In this document: in pieces, positions 26,935 to 35,731 of the stretch
Numbering within the stretch: the first letter of the stretch is position 1
Layout of the letters: each line of letters opens with the position of its first letter
Source: Tissierellia bacterium
GTDB taxonomy: Bacteria; Bacillota; Clostridia; Tissierellales; Tepidimicrobiaceae
Length of the DNA: 64,000 nucleotides
Assembly: GCA_012728725.1 (NCBI GenBank)
Contig: JAAYEM010000029.1
Coordinates: 1 to 64,000 of the forward strand
Direction: 5' to 3'
The notes under the pieces: generated by a model
Told to the model about the DNA's origin: nothing
Database searches by the model: none
The model's input: only the letters and a program-made list of their open reading frames with translations
Made by a program: the position numbers and the translations under genes

Positions 26935-27939
26935 ATGGTAAGGAAACAATTTAGTGGAAAGGAAAAGGCGGCCATTCTTCTAATCAGTTTAGGGCCGGAA
27001 AAATCTGCAGAAATATTTAAGCATTTAAACGAAGAAGAAATAGAAGAATTAACTTTACAAATAGCAAATATGCGTATGGTATCCTCGGATGAGAAAAAAC
27101 AGGTTATTGAAGATTTCTACCAGTTAGCCTTGGCCCAGGAATATATATCAGAGGGCGGTATTAATTATGCTAAGGAAATACTGGAAAGAGCCTTAGGCAC
27201 TGAGAAGGCTATAGATATAATAAATAGGCTGACTTCTTCATTACATGTCCGCCCCTTTGAATTTATTAGAAAGGCAGACCCTAACCAGTTGTTAAACTAT
27301 ATACAAAATGAACATCCCCAAACTATAGCCCTTATTTTATCCTATTTGCAACCGAATCAGGCAGCCCAAATACTTGCAAGCCTGCCAGCAGAAAAACAAG
27401 GAGAAGTGACTAGAAGAATTGCCACAATGGATAGGACCTCCCCTGATGTCATAAAAGAGGTGGAAAAGGTATTAGAAACTAAATTTTCTAATATTCTAAC
27501 CCAAGACTTTACAACTACAGGTGGTATACAAACTGTTGTTGATATATTGAATTCAGTAGACAGAGGGACAGAAAAGGCAATTATGGAGGAATTAGATATT
27601 AAGGACGCAGAGCTAAGTGAAGAGATAAGAAGGAGAATGTTTGTATTTGAAGATATAGTATCCTTAGATAATAGAAGTATTCAAAGAATTATTAGGGAGA
27701 TCGACAATTCTCAATGGGCTATTGCATTAAAGGGTGCTAGTGAGGAAGTTAAGAAGGCCATATTTAGCAATATGAGTAAGAGGCTGGTAGAGATGATAAA
27801 AGAAGATATAGAGTTTATGGGTCCAGTACGTATTCGGGATATAGAAGAAGCCCAGCAAAATATAGTTAATGTAATTAGAAAGCTTGAAGAAGATGGAGAG
27901 ATAATCACTCCTAGAGGAGGAGATGAAGTAATTGTCTAA
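26935..27939 (+). CDS. fliG: flagellar motor switch protein FliG
   Basis: Rotor protein that binds FliF and FliM and interacts with the MotA stator to make torque. The 334-residue protein shows FliG_N (KEKAAILLISLGPEKSAEIF), the middle EHPQTIALILSYLQ motif, and the charged C-terminal torque helix around MFVFEDIVSLDNRSIQRIIR. ATG 26935 sits 7 bases after AGGAG and gives the normal length; an ATG at 26917 inside fliF is rejected. It overlaps the beginning of fliH by 8 bases. Confidence 0.97.
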   Translation: MVRKQFSGKEKAAILLISLGPEKSAEIFKHLNEEEIEELTLQIANMRMVSSDEKKQVIEDFYQLALAQEYISEGGINYAKEILERALGTEKAIDIINRLTSSLHVRPFEFIRKADPNQLLNYIQNEHPQTIALILSYLQPNQAAQILASLPAEKQGEVTRRIATMDRTSPDVIKEVEKVLETKFSNILTQDFTTTGGIQTVVDILNSVDRGTEKAIMEELDIKDAELSEEIRRRMFVFEDIVSLDNRSIQRIIREIDNSQWAIALKGASEEVKKAIFSNMSKRLVEMIKEDIEFMGPVRIRDIEEAQQNIVNVIRKLEEDGEIITPRGGDEVIV

Positions 27940-28696
27940 TATTATAAAGTCTTTTAAGGTGATAGAAGGCAGCATTATTACTAAAGAGAGTCAGGACCAT
28001 AGTAGTACAATCATAAAAGAAAAATTGCTGGAAGAAGCCAGGGAAAAACATAAGGAAATAATCCAAAATGCTGAAATGGAAGCAAAAAAAATAATAGATT
28101 CTGCCTATCAGGAGTCTGAAAGGATATTAGATACAGCCTATGAAAAGGCTAAAAAAATATCTGAAGAATCCAAAATCCAAGGTTATAATGAAGGTTATGA
28201 AATTGGCAAAGAAAAGGGTTTTGATGAAGGATACAAGACAGGATATGATGAAGGGAAAATGGAGTCAGAAAAGTTAATACAAGAAGCCCTAGATATAAAA
28301 AAAGCTTATATAGAAAAAAGGAATAATTTATTGAAGGAAGCGGAAGAGGAGCTGATCCATCTAGTTATAGCAATTTATGAAAAGGTACTGGCTAAAAGAG
28401 TGGAAGAAGATGAAGAAATAATAGTATCCCTGGTATTAAAAGGGATAGAAAATTTAGAGATTGATGAAAAATTAACCATTATAGTATCCCAATATGATTA
28501 CCATACAGTTAACAAGTATAAGGATCAAATACTAGCAAAGGCTAGTTTAATAGATGAACTGGATATCAGGGTAAGCAGTGATATGGAAAAAGGGGATTGT
28601 ATATTAGAAACTTCTAAAGGAGCTGTAGACGTTAGTATAAATAAACAGCTTGAGGAAGTTAAAGAACTTTTGATAAATATATTAAATAATGAGTGA
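27932..28696 (+). CDS. fliH: flagellar assembly protein FliH
   Basis: Regulator of the export ATPase FliI, linking it to the C ring. The 254-residue protein has a long glutamate/lysine-rich helical region with GxxxG-like spacing around residues 85-115 (GYNEGYEIGKEKGFDEGYK) and a conserved C-terminal domain with VYEKVLAKR-like and VSQYDYHTVN-like stretches. The probable start is TTG 27932, inside the end of fliG, giving MSNIIKSF as in clostridial FliH; AGGAGG is about 12 bases upstream. Confidence 0.9.
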   Translation: MSNIIKSFKVIEGSIITKESQDHSSTIIKEKLLEEAREKHKEIIQNAEMEAKKIIDSAYQESERILDTAYEKAKKISEESKIQGYNEGYEIGKEKGFDEGYKTGYDEGKMESEKLIQEALDIKKAYIEKRNNLLKEAEEELIHLVIAIYEKVLAKRVEEDEEIIVSLVLKGIENLEIDEKLTIIVSQYDYHTVNKYKDQILAKASLIDELDIRVSSDMEKGDCILETSKGAVDVSINKQLEEVKELLINILNNE

Positions 28697-30033
28697 TGGA
28701 TATGGAAGCAAGAATAAATATTAAAAAATACATTGAAAGTGTAAGGGAAAAGAGATTTGTAAAATATACAGGAAAGATTACAAAGGTTACAGGATTGACC
28801 ATTGAATCCAATGGGCCCATGGCCAGTATTGGAGAACTCTGTTATATATATCCTTATGACAATTCAAACCCTGTATTAGCAGAAGTTGTAGGATTTAAAG
28901 ATGAGAAAATACTTCTAATGCCTTTAGGTAACATGGAAGGCATTGCTTCAGGTAGCAGGGTAGTTGCTAGTGGAAAGACTTTAAGTGTTAATGTAGGAGA
29001 GGAATTAATAGGCAGGATACTAGATGGATTAGGCAATCCCATCGATGGTAAAGGTCCCATTAAAACTATGAAGACTTATACCGTTTCCAATTCTCCACCT
29101 AATCCATTGGAGAGGAAAGTAATAACTGAACCCTTGCCACTAGGTATTAAGGCCATAGATGGGCTACTCACCTGTGGTAAGGGACAAAGGATTGGTATTT
29201 TCGCTGGTAGTGGAGTAGGCAAAAGCACCCTGATGGGGATGATCTCTAGAAATAGCTCTGCAGATGTAAATGTAATTGGATTAATTGGAGAAAGGGGAAG
29301 GGAAGTTAGGGAGTTTATAGAAAATGATTTAAAGGAAAAGGGATTAAAAAAGTCAGTGGTAGTAGTGGCAACATCAGATCAGCCTGCCTTAATAAGGGTA
29401 AAAGGTGCCTTAGTTACAACTGCTATAGCAGAATATTTTAGGGATAATGGAATGAATGTAATGTTATTGATGGATTCTATAACCCGTTTTGCTATGGCCC
29501 AAAGGGAAATTGGGCTTGCAATAGGGGAACCTCCTGTTTCTAGAGGTTTTACCCCCTCCGTATTTGCCATAATGCCTAGACTTTTAGAACGGGCAGGTAC
29601 TTCTTCAAAAGGGACTATTACAGGTTTATATACGGTATTGGTAGATGGAGATGATTTTAATGAGCCTGTAACCGATGCGGTTAGGGGTATACTAGATGGA
29701 CATATAATACTGTCTAGAAAATTAGCTAATCAAAACCATTATCCAGCTATAGATGTGTTGGCAAGTGTTAGTAGGGTTATGCCCAATATAGTTGAGCCTA
29801 AAGTGTTAAATATGGCAAATAGAATAAAGAATATTATGGCTGTATATGGAGAAGCAGAGGACTTAATAAATATTGGCGCTTATAAAAGGGGTTCAAATAA
29901 AAAAATTGATAATGCAATAGATGTAAAAGAAGATATAGACCGTTTTCTTATGCAATCGACAACAGAGACCTATTCTTACCAAGAGACAATTTCAATGATG
30001 GAGGATATCAACGAGCAAATTATAGATACTTAA
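28696..30033 (+). CDS. fliI: flagellum-specific ATP synthase FliI
   Basis: Hexameric export ATPase, related to F1 beta subunits, that energises release of export substrates. Walker A (GSGVGKST near residue 172), GLIGERGREVREFI, the Walker B region VMLLMDSITRFAMAQREIG and SVSRVMPNI are visible. ATG 28696 overlaps the fliH stop (TGATG); GTG 28693 and ATG 28702 are alternatives differing by only a few residues. About 445 residues long. It precedes fliJ by 17 bases. Confidence 0.97.
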   Translation: MDMEARINIKKYIESVREKRFVKYTGKITKVTGLTIESNGPMASIGELCYIYPYDNSNPVLAEVVGFKDEKILLMPLGNMEGIASGSRVVASGKTLSVNVGEELIGRILDGLGNPIDGKGPIKTMKTYTVSNSPPNPLERKVITEPLPLGIKAIDGLLTCGKGQRIGIFAGSGVGKSTLMGMISRNSSADVNVIGLIGERGREVREFIENDLKEKGLKKSVVVVATSDQPALIRVKGALVTTAIAEYFRDNGMNVMLLMDSITRFAMAQREIGLAIGEPPVSRGFTPSVFAIMPRLLERAGTSSKGTITGLYTVLVDGDDFNEPVTDAVRGILDGHIILSRKLANQNHYPAIDVLASVSRVMPNIVEPKVLNMANRIKNIMAVYGEAEDLINIGAYKRGSNKKIDNAIDVKEDIDRFLMQSTTETYSYQETISMMEDINEQIIDT

Positions 30034-30050
30034 CGGAGGTATACTAGGCC

Positions 30051-30485
30051 ATGACTTTTAATTTTAGATTGGAAAAAGTTCTCAAATACAAGAAAACAGT
30101 TGAAGATTATAAGAAAAATCAATATGGAATTATAAAGCAAAGACTAGATAGGGAAGAGAATAAACTTGATAAAATCAATAGATATAAAGAAGGTTTACAA
30201 AATGAAAAAAATTTGTCAACAGTTAATACAAAAGTGGGAAATTTAGCCATGTATAATGACTATATAAATCATATAAACCATGAGATAAATATTCAAAAAG
30301 AAATAGTAAGCAATACCAAAAAGGAATTGGAAAAGGCCAAAAAAGAAATGATTTTAGCAGTACAGGAGAAAAAGGTTTTTGAAAAGCTAAAGGAAAATGA
30401 GTATGAAAAGCATCTATACAATATGAAGAAACAGGAAGAGAAACTTACGGATATTTTAGTAAGTTATAAAACTAGTACCCAATAG
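30051..30485 (+). CDS. fliJ: flagellar export protein FliJ
   Basis: A 144-residue, highly charged, almost wholly helical coiled-coil protein, as expected for FliJ, the central stalk-like component between FliI and FlhA. The N-terminus FNFRLEKVLKYKKTVED is the family signature. Sequence conservation beyond this is low, so the assignment also uses the position directly after fliI. Confidence 0.9.
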   Translation: MTFNFRLEKVLKYKKTVEDYKKNQYGIIKQRLDREENKLDKINRYKEGLQNEKNLSTVNTKVGNLAMYNDYINHINHEINIQKEIVSNTKKELEKAKKEMILAVQEKKVFEKLKENEYEKHLYNMKKQEEKLTDILVSYKTSTQ

Positions 30486-30500
30486 TAGGGGGAGGAAATA

Positions 30501-31733
30501 ATGGAAAATTTAGAGTTGGAAAAAAAGAAAAGACCAAGGAAATGGCTAATATTAGTCACTGTTTTTATCATTATTCCTTTAGCAATACTTAGCTTAATTT
30601 ATTTTAATAATGTAAATTTCAGAAGTAGAGTTAACAACCTATTAGGCAAACTTCCTGGGGTTACAGGAGAGTATTTTAGAACCATTCCTACTGAGGAGGA
30701 GAGGGAAGATAAAAAACTTTTTTTGGCCGATTATTTTTTATCATTAGATCCTAAAATAGCCGCTGATAAATTATATATAGTTAAAAAGGATGATGAAAGA
30801 CTATATAGCGAAATAGTAAGGCTAATGAATTCAAAAGCCCCATCAAAAACGGAAGAAATAATAAAATTGATAAGGAATATGGAGCTTAGAAAGGACCTAC
30901 TCTTTTCAATTCATGATGAGATACAGGAGGAAAAGAGAAGCCAGTTTATGGAAGAGGTAAATAGGTTAGAAAGTCAAGATCTACTATTAACTATTAATGA
31001 AATAGAAAATAGGATAGAGATGGATTCTGCTTTTGAAGAAAAATTACCAGATCTTATAGCTTTAATGGATGAGAGTAGGGCAGCTGATATACTATTTTAC
31101 ATAGATGAAGGTATAAAAGATGGAATATTGTATTCATTAAGCAATGATAAAAAAACCAGCCTTGAAAGCAAAATATCTGAAAAAATGATTAAACAAAATA
31201 ATCTGATTGATTTGGCAGCCTTTTATGAGCTAAAACCTGTAGAAGTTGCCATTGAGGAAATAGGAAATACTGAAAATTATTCTGTAGACGAATTAGCACT
31301 TATATATAAAAACCTGTCTGTACTTAAATCTGGAGAAATACTTTCAAAACTAGATGATGACGACTTTATCCAAGACTTATTTACCTCTATTAGAAGGATA
31401 GAAGATTTAATGGGAGAAGAAGCAAGCATTACAAATGAAATTAGCAAATCGATACAGTTCTTAACCGAATATAACAGAAAAATAGATGATTTGGTTCTGG
31501 TATATGAAAAAATGAATCCAGACAGGGTTGCTAAGATTGTAGAACAGATGATTGATAATAATGCTACAGTAACAGCTTTGGAAATAAATTCGGAACCAGT
31601 ACTGGAAATATCTGATGCATCAATAGCAATTGACGTATTATCCAGAATGAAAAATAAGTCTGTGTCTAACATTATGAATTATATTAGTACTGATAAGGCA
31701 TCTAGGCTAACCCAATTGCTAGCTAAACCATAG
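30501..31733 (+). CDS. MotE/YlxF-like membrane protein with repeated MgtE-N-like motifs
   Basis: A 410-residue protein in the place of Bacillus ylxF. It has a basic N-terminus, one transmembrane helix (about residues 15-34), and a long extracytoplasmic helical region. Its last part (YEKMNPDRVAKIVEQM, then IAIDVLSRMKNKSVSNIMNY and a DKASRLTQLLAKP end) matches the MgtE intracellular N-domain fold of MotE. Related motifs recur near residues 82-100 (LDPKIAADKLY), 189-200 (MDESRAADILFY) and 274-284 (LSVLKSGEILSKL). MotE-type proteins are about half this length; their role in flagellar assembly is not defined here. Function beyond that is unknown. Confidence 0.8.
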   Translation: MENLELEKKKRPRKWLILVTVFIIIPLAILSLIYFNNVNFRSRVNNLLGKLPGVTGEYFRTIPTEEEREDKKLFLADYFLSLDPKIAADKLYIVKKDDERLYSEIVRLMNSKAPSKTEEIIKLIRNMELRKDLLFSIHDEIQEEKRSQFMEEVNRLESQDLLLTINEIENRIEMDSAFEEKLPDLIALMDESRAADILFYIDEGIKDGILYSLSNDKKTSLESKISEKMIKQNNLIDLAAFYELKPVEVAIEEIGNTENYSVDELALIYKNLSVLKSGEILSKLDDDDFIQDLFTSIRRIEDLMGEEASITNEISKSIQFLTEYNRKIDDLVLVYEKMNPDRVAKIVEQMIDNNATVTALEINSEPVLEISDASIAIDVLSRMKNKSVSNIMNYISTDKASRLTQLLAKP

Positions 31734-31760
31734 AAAAATACTTAAGAAGGAGGTGAATAG

Positions 31761-33065
31761 ATGTTAGGTCTAAACATTATAACAAAGGATATAGAACTAA
31801 CTTCAGAAAACACTACCCCTAAAGCAGCTGCAAGAGATAAAGGTAAAGATTTTAATAAAATATTTGAAAGCAAAAGGGAAGAGCAAACTAAACTAACAGT
31901 TGATAAGGCAATAGATGATAAAGGGGCTAACAATAAGAAAAAAGCAATAAGAAGAGAGGAAGAAGCAGTAAATACAGGATTAGAGACAGATAAAAAGGAA
32001 TTAAAGTACAAAGCAAATGAATTATTAGCTTTAATTAATTCTATATATGGATTGGTACCAGATACAGGTTTTGAACTAGAAAGATTAGAAGGAATTAATG
32101 CAGCTGAAATCCATATAGGATCTTTAGAGATGGAATTAGAAAGTTTCAATGAAGTTTTACAGGAATTCTCAGACCTTAGCATGCCTATTGGCCATGAGGA
32201 TGTAGAGAAAATAGTGGATCAGTATGGCTATCTAATACAATCCTTGGAAAACAAGGTAGAAGAGTACGGGGTAGGTGAAGTGGAAAAGCCTATAGTACTA
32301 AAAGGGGAAGAAGCTGTATCTGAATCCAAAGAAATAATAGATTGGCTACAAGATATTACTAATGATCCTGAAAAGCATCATATAAATTATAACCATAAAG
32401 AGGAAATTGTAGAATTAAATATTCCAATGGATGGAGAGGAATTTGATACAACTTTAGAAATAAAAAATGAAATACCTAAGCAAGAGGAAATAATCATAGA
32501 CCAAGCAAGTAGTAGTAAGGAAGAATCCAAAATAGAAATTGTTGACACTAATCCCCAAGTATTTGAAACAATGGATAGGGTGGTTAACAATACAAATCCA
32601 GAAATAGAGGGGGAAAGTATTCAAGAAATTGATAAAAAAGAGCTCTTCCATCAGATAGTAAACAAAGCCAAATTAATCCTTGACGAAAACAAGCAGGAAA
32701 TAAGAATTAAATTAAAACCAGATATATTAGGAGAGTTAGTATTAAAGATGGAAATTGAAAAAGGGGCTATTATAGCTAAGATTGCAGTAGACAACTATAA
32801 AACTAAAGAACTAATAGAAGCAAATCTATATCAATTGAAGGAAGATATGAAGGAGAATGGAGTAGAAATTAAGACTTTTGAAGTGTTCATTGGAACTAAT
32901 GAGGATTTTGATGGCCAAAGGGAAAATAAATTTAATTTCAACAGAAAAATGAAGAAAGCTAGGATCATAAACAATAAATCTAGGGATATTGAAAGTTATG
33001 ATCAAAATTTAGCTGCAAATATTCAAATGTCTAATTATGATGGTCAATTAAATCTACTGGCATAG
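31761..33065 (+). CDS. fliK: flagellar hook-length control protein FliK
   Basis: Molecular ruler that stops hook growth and switches export specificity at FlhB. The N-terminal two thirds of this 434-residue protein are low-complexity, charged and poorly conserved, as in other FliKs. The C-terminal Flg_hook domain (about residues 310-390) shows EIRIKLKPDILGELVLKMEI, the typical LxPxxLGxLxVxx pattern. AAGGAGGTGA precedes the ATG. It lies just before flgD, its hook partner. Confidence 0.9.
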   Translation: MLGLNIITKDIELTSENTTPKAAARDKGKDFNKIFESKREEQTKLTVDKAIDDKGANNKKKAIRREEEAVNTGLETDKKELKYKANELLALINSIYGLVPDTGFELERLEGINAAEIHIGSLEMELESFNEVLQEFSDLSMPIGHEDVEKIVDQYGYLIQSLENKVEEYGVGEVEKPIVLKGEEAVSESKEIIDWLQDITNDPEKHHINYNHKEEIVELNIPMDGEEFDTTLEIKNEIPKQEEIIIDQASSSKEESKIEIVDTNPQVFETMDRVVNNTNPEIEGESIQEIDKKELFHQIVNKAKLILDENKQEIRIKLKPDILGELVLKMEIEKGAIIAKIAVDNYKTKELIEANLYQLKEDMKENGVEIKTFEVFIGTNEDFDGQRENKFNFNRKMKKARIINNKSRDIESYDQNLAANIQMSNYDGQLNLLA

Positions 33066-33076
33066 GAGGTGGGGGG

Positions 33077-33667
33077 ATGAAGGTAAATGGTTACCAGGAT
33101 TTAGAGTATATATACAGGTTCGATGATAAAAAGGATGAAAAAGCCAAAAATACAATTACAAATACAGTAAATAATAATCTAGATAAAGATGCATTTTTAA
33201 GGTTACTAACTACCCAATTAGCAAATCAGGATCCATTAAATCCCATGGAAGATAGGGAATTTATAGCCCAGTTGGCTCAATTTACTTCATTGGAACAGAT
33301 GCAGAATTTAAATAAGAACATAGGTAAAATAGGGGATGAAATGCTGTATTCATTGGAAAGGATGAATTTAAACCAGATTCAAGCCAACATCCATATACTA
33401 AAAGAAGTAATAAGTATTAGAAAGGCTATGGAAAGCTATATTTATCCTGAGCCACAACCTATCGATAGGGATGGATTAAAGGCAATTATAGAAATGGCGG
33501 AGGAGTTTAAAGAAACCTATTATACTGAAGAATCCTGGGAAGCACTCCAAATAGCCCTTACAAAAGCAAAGTTGGTATTAGAGGATGAAAAGGCAACTAT
33601 TGAAAAAATAGAAAATGCATATAATCAACTGATTTGGGCCATGGAAGCTTTAGAGGAAAAGGAATAG
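33077..33667 (+). CDS. flgD: hook capping protein FlgD with C-terminal FIVAR-type domain
   Basis: FlgD caps the growing hook and directs FlgE assembly outside the cell. Residues 37-85 carry the FlgD core (DAFLRLLTTQLANQDPLNPM and FIAQLAQFTSLEQM). The usual C-terminal FLN/Tudor-like FlgD domain is not visible. Instead residues 130-194 read like a FIVAR domain, with YTEESWEALQIALTKAK, a short acidic turn and ENAYNQLIWAMEAL. FIVAR modules are usually parts of Gram-positive surface proteins. The frame is open and closely coupled to fliK (11 bases), so no frameshift is suspected. Confidence 0.9.
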   Translation: MKVNGYQDLEYIYRFDDKKDEKAKNTITNTVNNNLDKDAFLRLLTTQLANQDPLNPMEDREFIAQLAQFTSLEQMQNLNKNIGKIGDEMLYSLERMNLNQIQANIHILKEVISIRKAMESYIYPEPQPIDRDGLKAIIEMAEEFKETYYTEESWEALQIALTKAKLVLEDEKATIEKIENAYNQLIWAMEALEEKE

Positions 33668-33696
33668 AAAGATTTTATTAAGATAGGGATGATAGT

Positions 33697-34077
33697 ATGA
33701 AGGATTTGCAAATCAGACGACTGGAAAATCAGATTAATAGTTCATCTCAAAGGATAATAAAAAATAATAATTTGCCCAAAAAGTCCTTTGAAGCTGTACT
33801 AGAGCAAATTCAAAATAAGGATTATGAAATTAAATTTTCAAAACATGCAGTAAATAGGATGGGCAAAAGGGATATAGAATTAGACGGCGATGAATTAAAC
33901 CGATTAAAAACTGCTTTCCATAAAGCTGAAGAAAAAGGGGTCAAGGATGCTTTAATCCTGATAGGGGATAAGGCTTTTATTGCAAGCATTAAAAATAAAA
34001 CGGTAATAACTACTGTAAGTAAGGAACAATTAAAAGAAAGTGTATTTACAAATATAGATGGGGCGGTCATAATATAG
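33697..34077 (+). CDS. flagellar operon protein (TIGR02530 family)
   Basis: A 126-residue protein. The central stretch KFSKHAVNRMGKRDIELDGDE is the hallmark of the TIGR02530 flagellar operon family, found between flgD and flgE in many Firmicutes. The family has no firmly established function. No signal peptide or membrane segment is seen; the N-terminus is polar and probably disordered. The 3' end of the gene overlaps a possible RNA structure reaching into the flgE leader. Confidence 0.9.
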   Translation: MKDLQIRRLENQINSSSQRIIKNNNLPKKSFEAVLEQIQNKDYEIKFSKHAVNRMGKRDIELDGDELNRLKTAFHKAEEKGVKDALILIGDKAFIASIKNKTVITTVSKEQLKESVFTNIDGAVII

Positions 34078-34136
34078 CCGGACCTTTTTAGGAGGTTATG
34101 TATATCTGACCGACTGAAGATATACAGCTGCCCCAT
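34058..34136 (+). promoter_or_regulatory. possible structured RNA element before flgE
   Basis: ATGGGGC (34058-34064) is exactly complementary to GCCCCAT (34130-34136), which directly adjoins the flgE ribosome site. Inside are a GGTC/GACC pair (34065-34068 with 34081-34084) and a perfect 7-bp hairpin (34100-34106 with 34119-34125). I do not recognise a known riboswitch. Fold and function are inferred. Confidence 0.5.
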
Positions 34137-34155
34137 AGGAGGGAGGAATAAAACT

Positions 34156-35445
34156 ATGATGAGATCAATGTACTCTGGAGTATCAGGGTTAAGGGTCCAT
34201 CAAAATAAGATGGATGTAATAAGTAATAATATAGCTAATGTAAATACCATAGCCTATAAAAGAGGCACTATGACTTTCCAAGAGGTATTTAGCCAGGTAA
34301 TTAGGGGAGCCAGTGCTCCACAGGATGGAAGAGGTGGGACAAACCCACAACAAATTGGTCTGGGAGTAAGTGTTGGTTCCATCAATACTATCCATACTAA
34401 GGGGCCAGCCCAAAGGACGGACAATCCTGAAGACCTTATGATAGATGGGGAAGGGTTCTTTGTGGTATCTGCTGACCCTAATTTTGAAAATAGATACTAT
34501 ACCAGGGCAGGAAACTTTACCCTGGACAGGGATGGGAACCTAGTTACTGCTGATGGATATAAGGTATTAGGGTATTTGGCTGATGAAGACGGAAATATTA
34601 CATCACAGGTAGGAGGAATTCAGATCAATAGATCTGAAACAGTTGGAGCTACTACTACGAAAAAAATTGAGATAAGGGGAAACTTAGATTCCAGAACGCC
34701 TGCTGCTACAGATCCAGATAACCCAGATGATGAAAATGTACATTATGCGGATACTGTTATAAAGGATAGTTTGGGTAATTCTTATACGGTGACTTTTAGG
34801 TTTGTCAAAGATGAAGATCCAAATACATGGCTGGTAGATATTGTAAGTGTTAAAGGAGCAGACGAAGAAGATTTTGAGACAAATCCATCAAATGTTCCAA
34901 TTGAAATAACTTTTGCTGACAATGGTAAATTAGATGAAGACTCAACTAATAGTATGATTTTAACTATCACCAAAGCTGGTGTTAGCTTTGGGGATGATGA
35001 TGGCAATATTACCATCGATTTCTCCCAACTAACCCAATATGCTAACGAAATGGACGCAAAACCCTATGCAGTAGATGGAAACTCTTCTGGTAAATTAGAA
35101 GGATATGCTATCGATGCCAGTGGTATAGTAGTGGGAATATTTACCAATGGGGAGAGGAAGGCTTTAGCTCAAATAATGCTGGCCAAATTTGACAACCCAA
35201 TGGGTCTACAGAAAATAGGAGGCAATCTATTTGTAGATACTAGAAACTCAGGAGAGCCCCAATTGGGCAGGGCTGGCAGCAGTGGCTATGGGCCTATAGC
35301 CCCGGGGACCTTAGAGATGTCCAATGTGGATTTATCTTTGGAGTTTACAGAGATGATTACTACCCAAAGGGGATTCCAGGCGAATTCAAGGATAATAACT
35401 ACATCTGATGAAATGTTACAAGAACTAGTTAACATGAAGAGATAA
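34156..35445 (+). CDS. flgE: flagellar hook protein FlgE
   Basis: Subunit of the flexible hook between basal body and filament, exported and polymerised under the FlgD cap. The 429-residue protein has the N-terminal rod/hook motif (SMYSGVSGLRVHQNKMDVIS then NNIANVNTIAYK), the DLMIDGEGFFVV and YYTRAGNFTLDRDGNLV stretches, a variable middle, and the C-terminal EMITTQRGFQANSRIITTSD helix. AGGAGGGAGG lies 9 bases before ATG 34156; ATG 34159 is an alternative. A large stem-loop follows the gene. Confidence 0.97.
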   Translation: MMRSMYSGVSGLRVHQNKMDVISNNIANVNTIAYKRGTMTFQEVFSQVIRGASAPQDGRGGTNPQQIGLGVSVGSINTIHTKGPAQRTDNPEDLMIDGEGFFVVSADPNFENRYYTRAGNFTLDRDGNLVTADGYKVLGYLADEDGNITSQVGGIQINRSETVGATTTKKIEIRGNLDSRTPAATDPDNPDDENVHYADTVIKDSLGNSYTVTFRFVKDEDPNTWLVDIVSVKGADEEDFETNPSNVPIEITFADNGKLDEDSTNSMILTITKAGVSFGDDDGNITIDFSQLTQYANEMDAKPYAVDGNSSGKLEGYAIDASGIVVGIFTNGERKALAQIMLAKFDNPMGLQKIGGNLFVDTRNSGEPQLGRAGSSGYGPIAPGTLEMSNVDLSLEFTEMITTQRGFQANSRIITTSDEMLQELVNMKR

Positions 35446-35464
35446 TTTTGTAATAAAATTTAAT

Positions 35465-35498
35465 GGTTATAGGTAGGGGGAATCCCCCTCCTATAATC
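35465..35498 (+). other. large stem-loop between flgE and swrD, no T-tract
   Basis: Arms around 35465-35481 and 35483-35498 pair over about 15 bases with one bulge and one G-T wobble, containing a five-G/five-C core. It is followed by CAATAAAGG, not by T residues. It probably stabilises or punctuates the mRNA after the highly needed hook gene and is not likely to be a full terminator. Confidence 0.75.
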
Positions 35499-35515
35499 AA
35501 TAAAGGCGGGGTCTT

Positions 35516-35728
35516 ATGATAAAGGTAAAAAGATTAAATGGTAAAGAATTTATAATCAATAGCGATCTAATCCTCTATGTGGAGGAAACTCCAGATACGG
35601 TTATAACTTTGACTACAGGTTTAAAGGTTGTGGTTTCAGAGTCAGCAGACGAAGTAATAGATAAGGTTGTTGATTTTAGAAGAAGACTGGTGGAATGTAA
35701 AAGAAGTTCAGAGGAGAAAGAGGTGTAG
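35516..35728 (+). CDS. swrD: flagellar protein SwrD/FlbD family
   Basis: A 70-residue FlbD-family protein (YlzI in Bacillus, renamed SwrD). The pattern MIKVKRLNGKEFIINSDLI followed by VEETPDTVITLTTG and a helix VIDKVVDFRRRL is typical. In Bacillus the homologue raises flagellar power needed for swarming. It lies between flgE and motA, three bases before the latter, which supports a stator-related function. Confidence 0.9.
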   Translation: MIKVKRLNGKEFIINSDLILYVEETPDTVITLTTGLKVVVSESADEVIDKVVDFRRRLVECKRSSEEKEV

Positions 35729-35731
35729 CAA

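Noticed and set aside
34090-34109. Tiny frame (ATG plus two codons) after AGGAGG in the flgE leader
   Set aside because: Only three codons and 2-base spacing from the ribosome site; cannot be supported as a gene, though kept as part of the leader observation.
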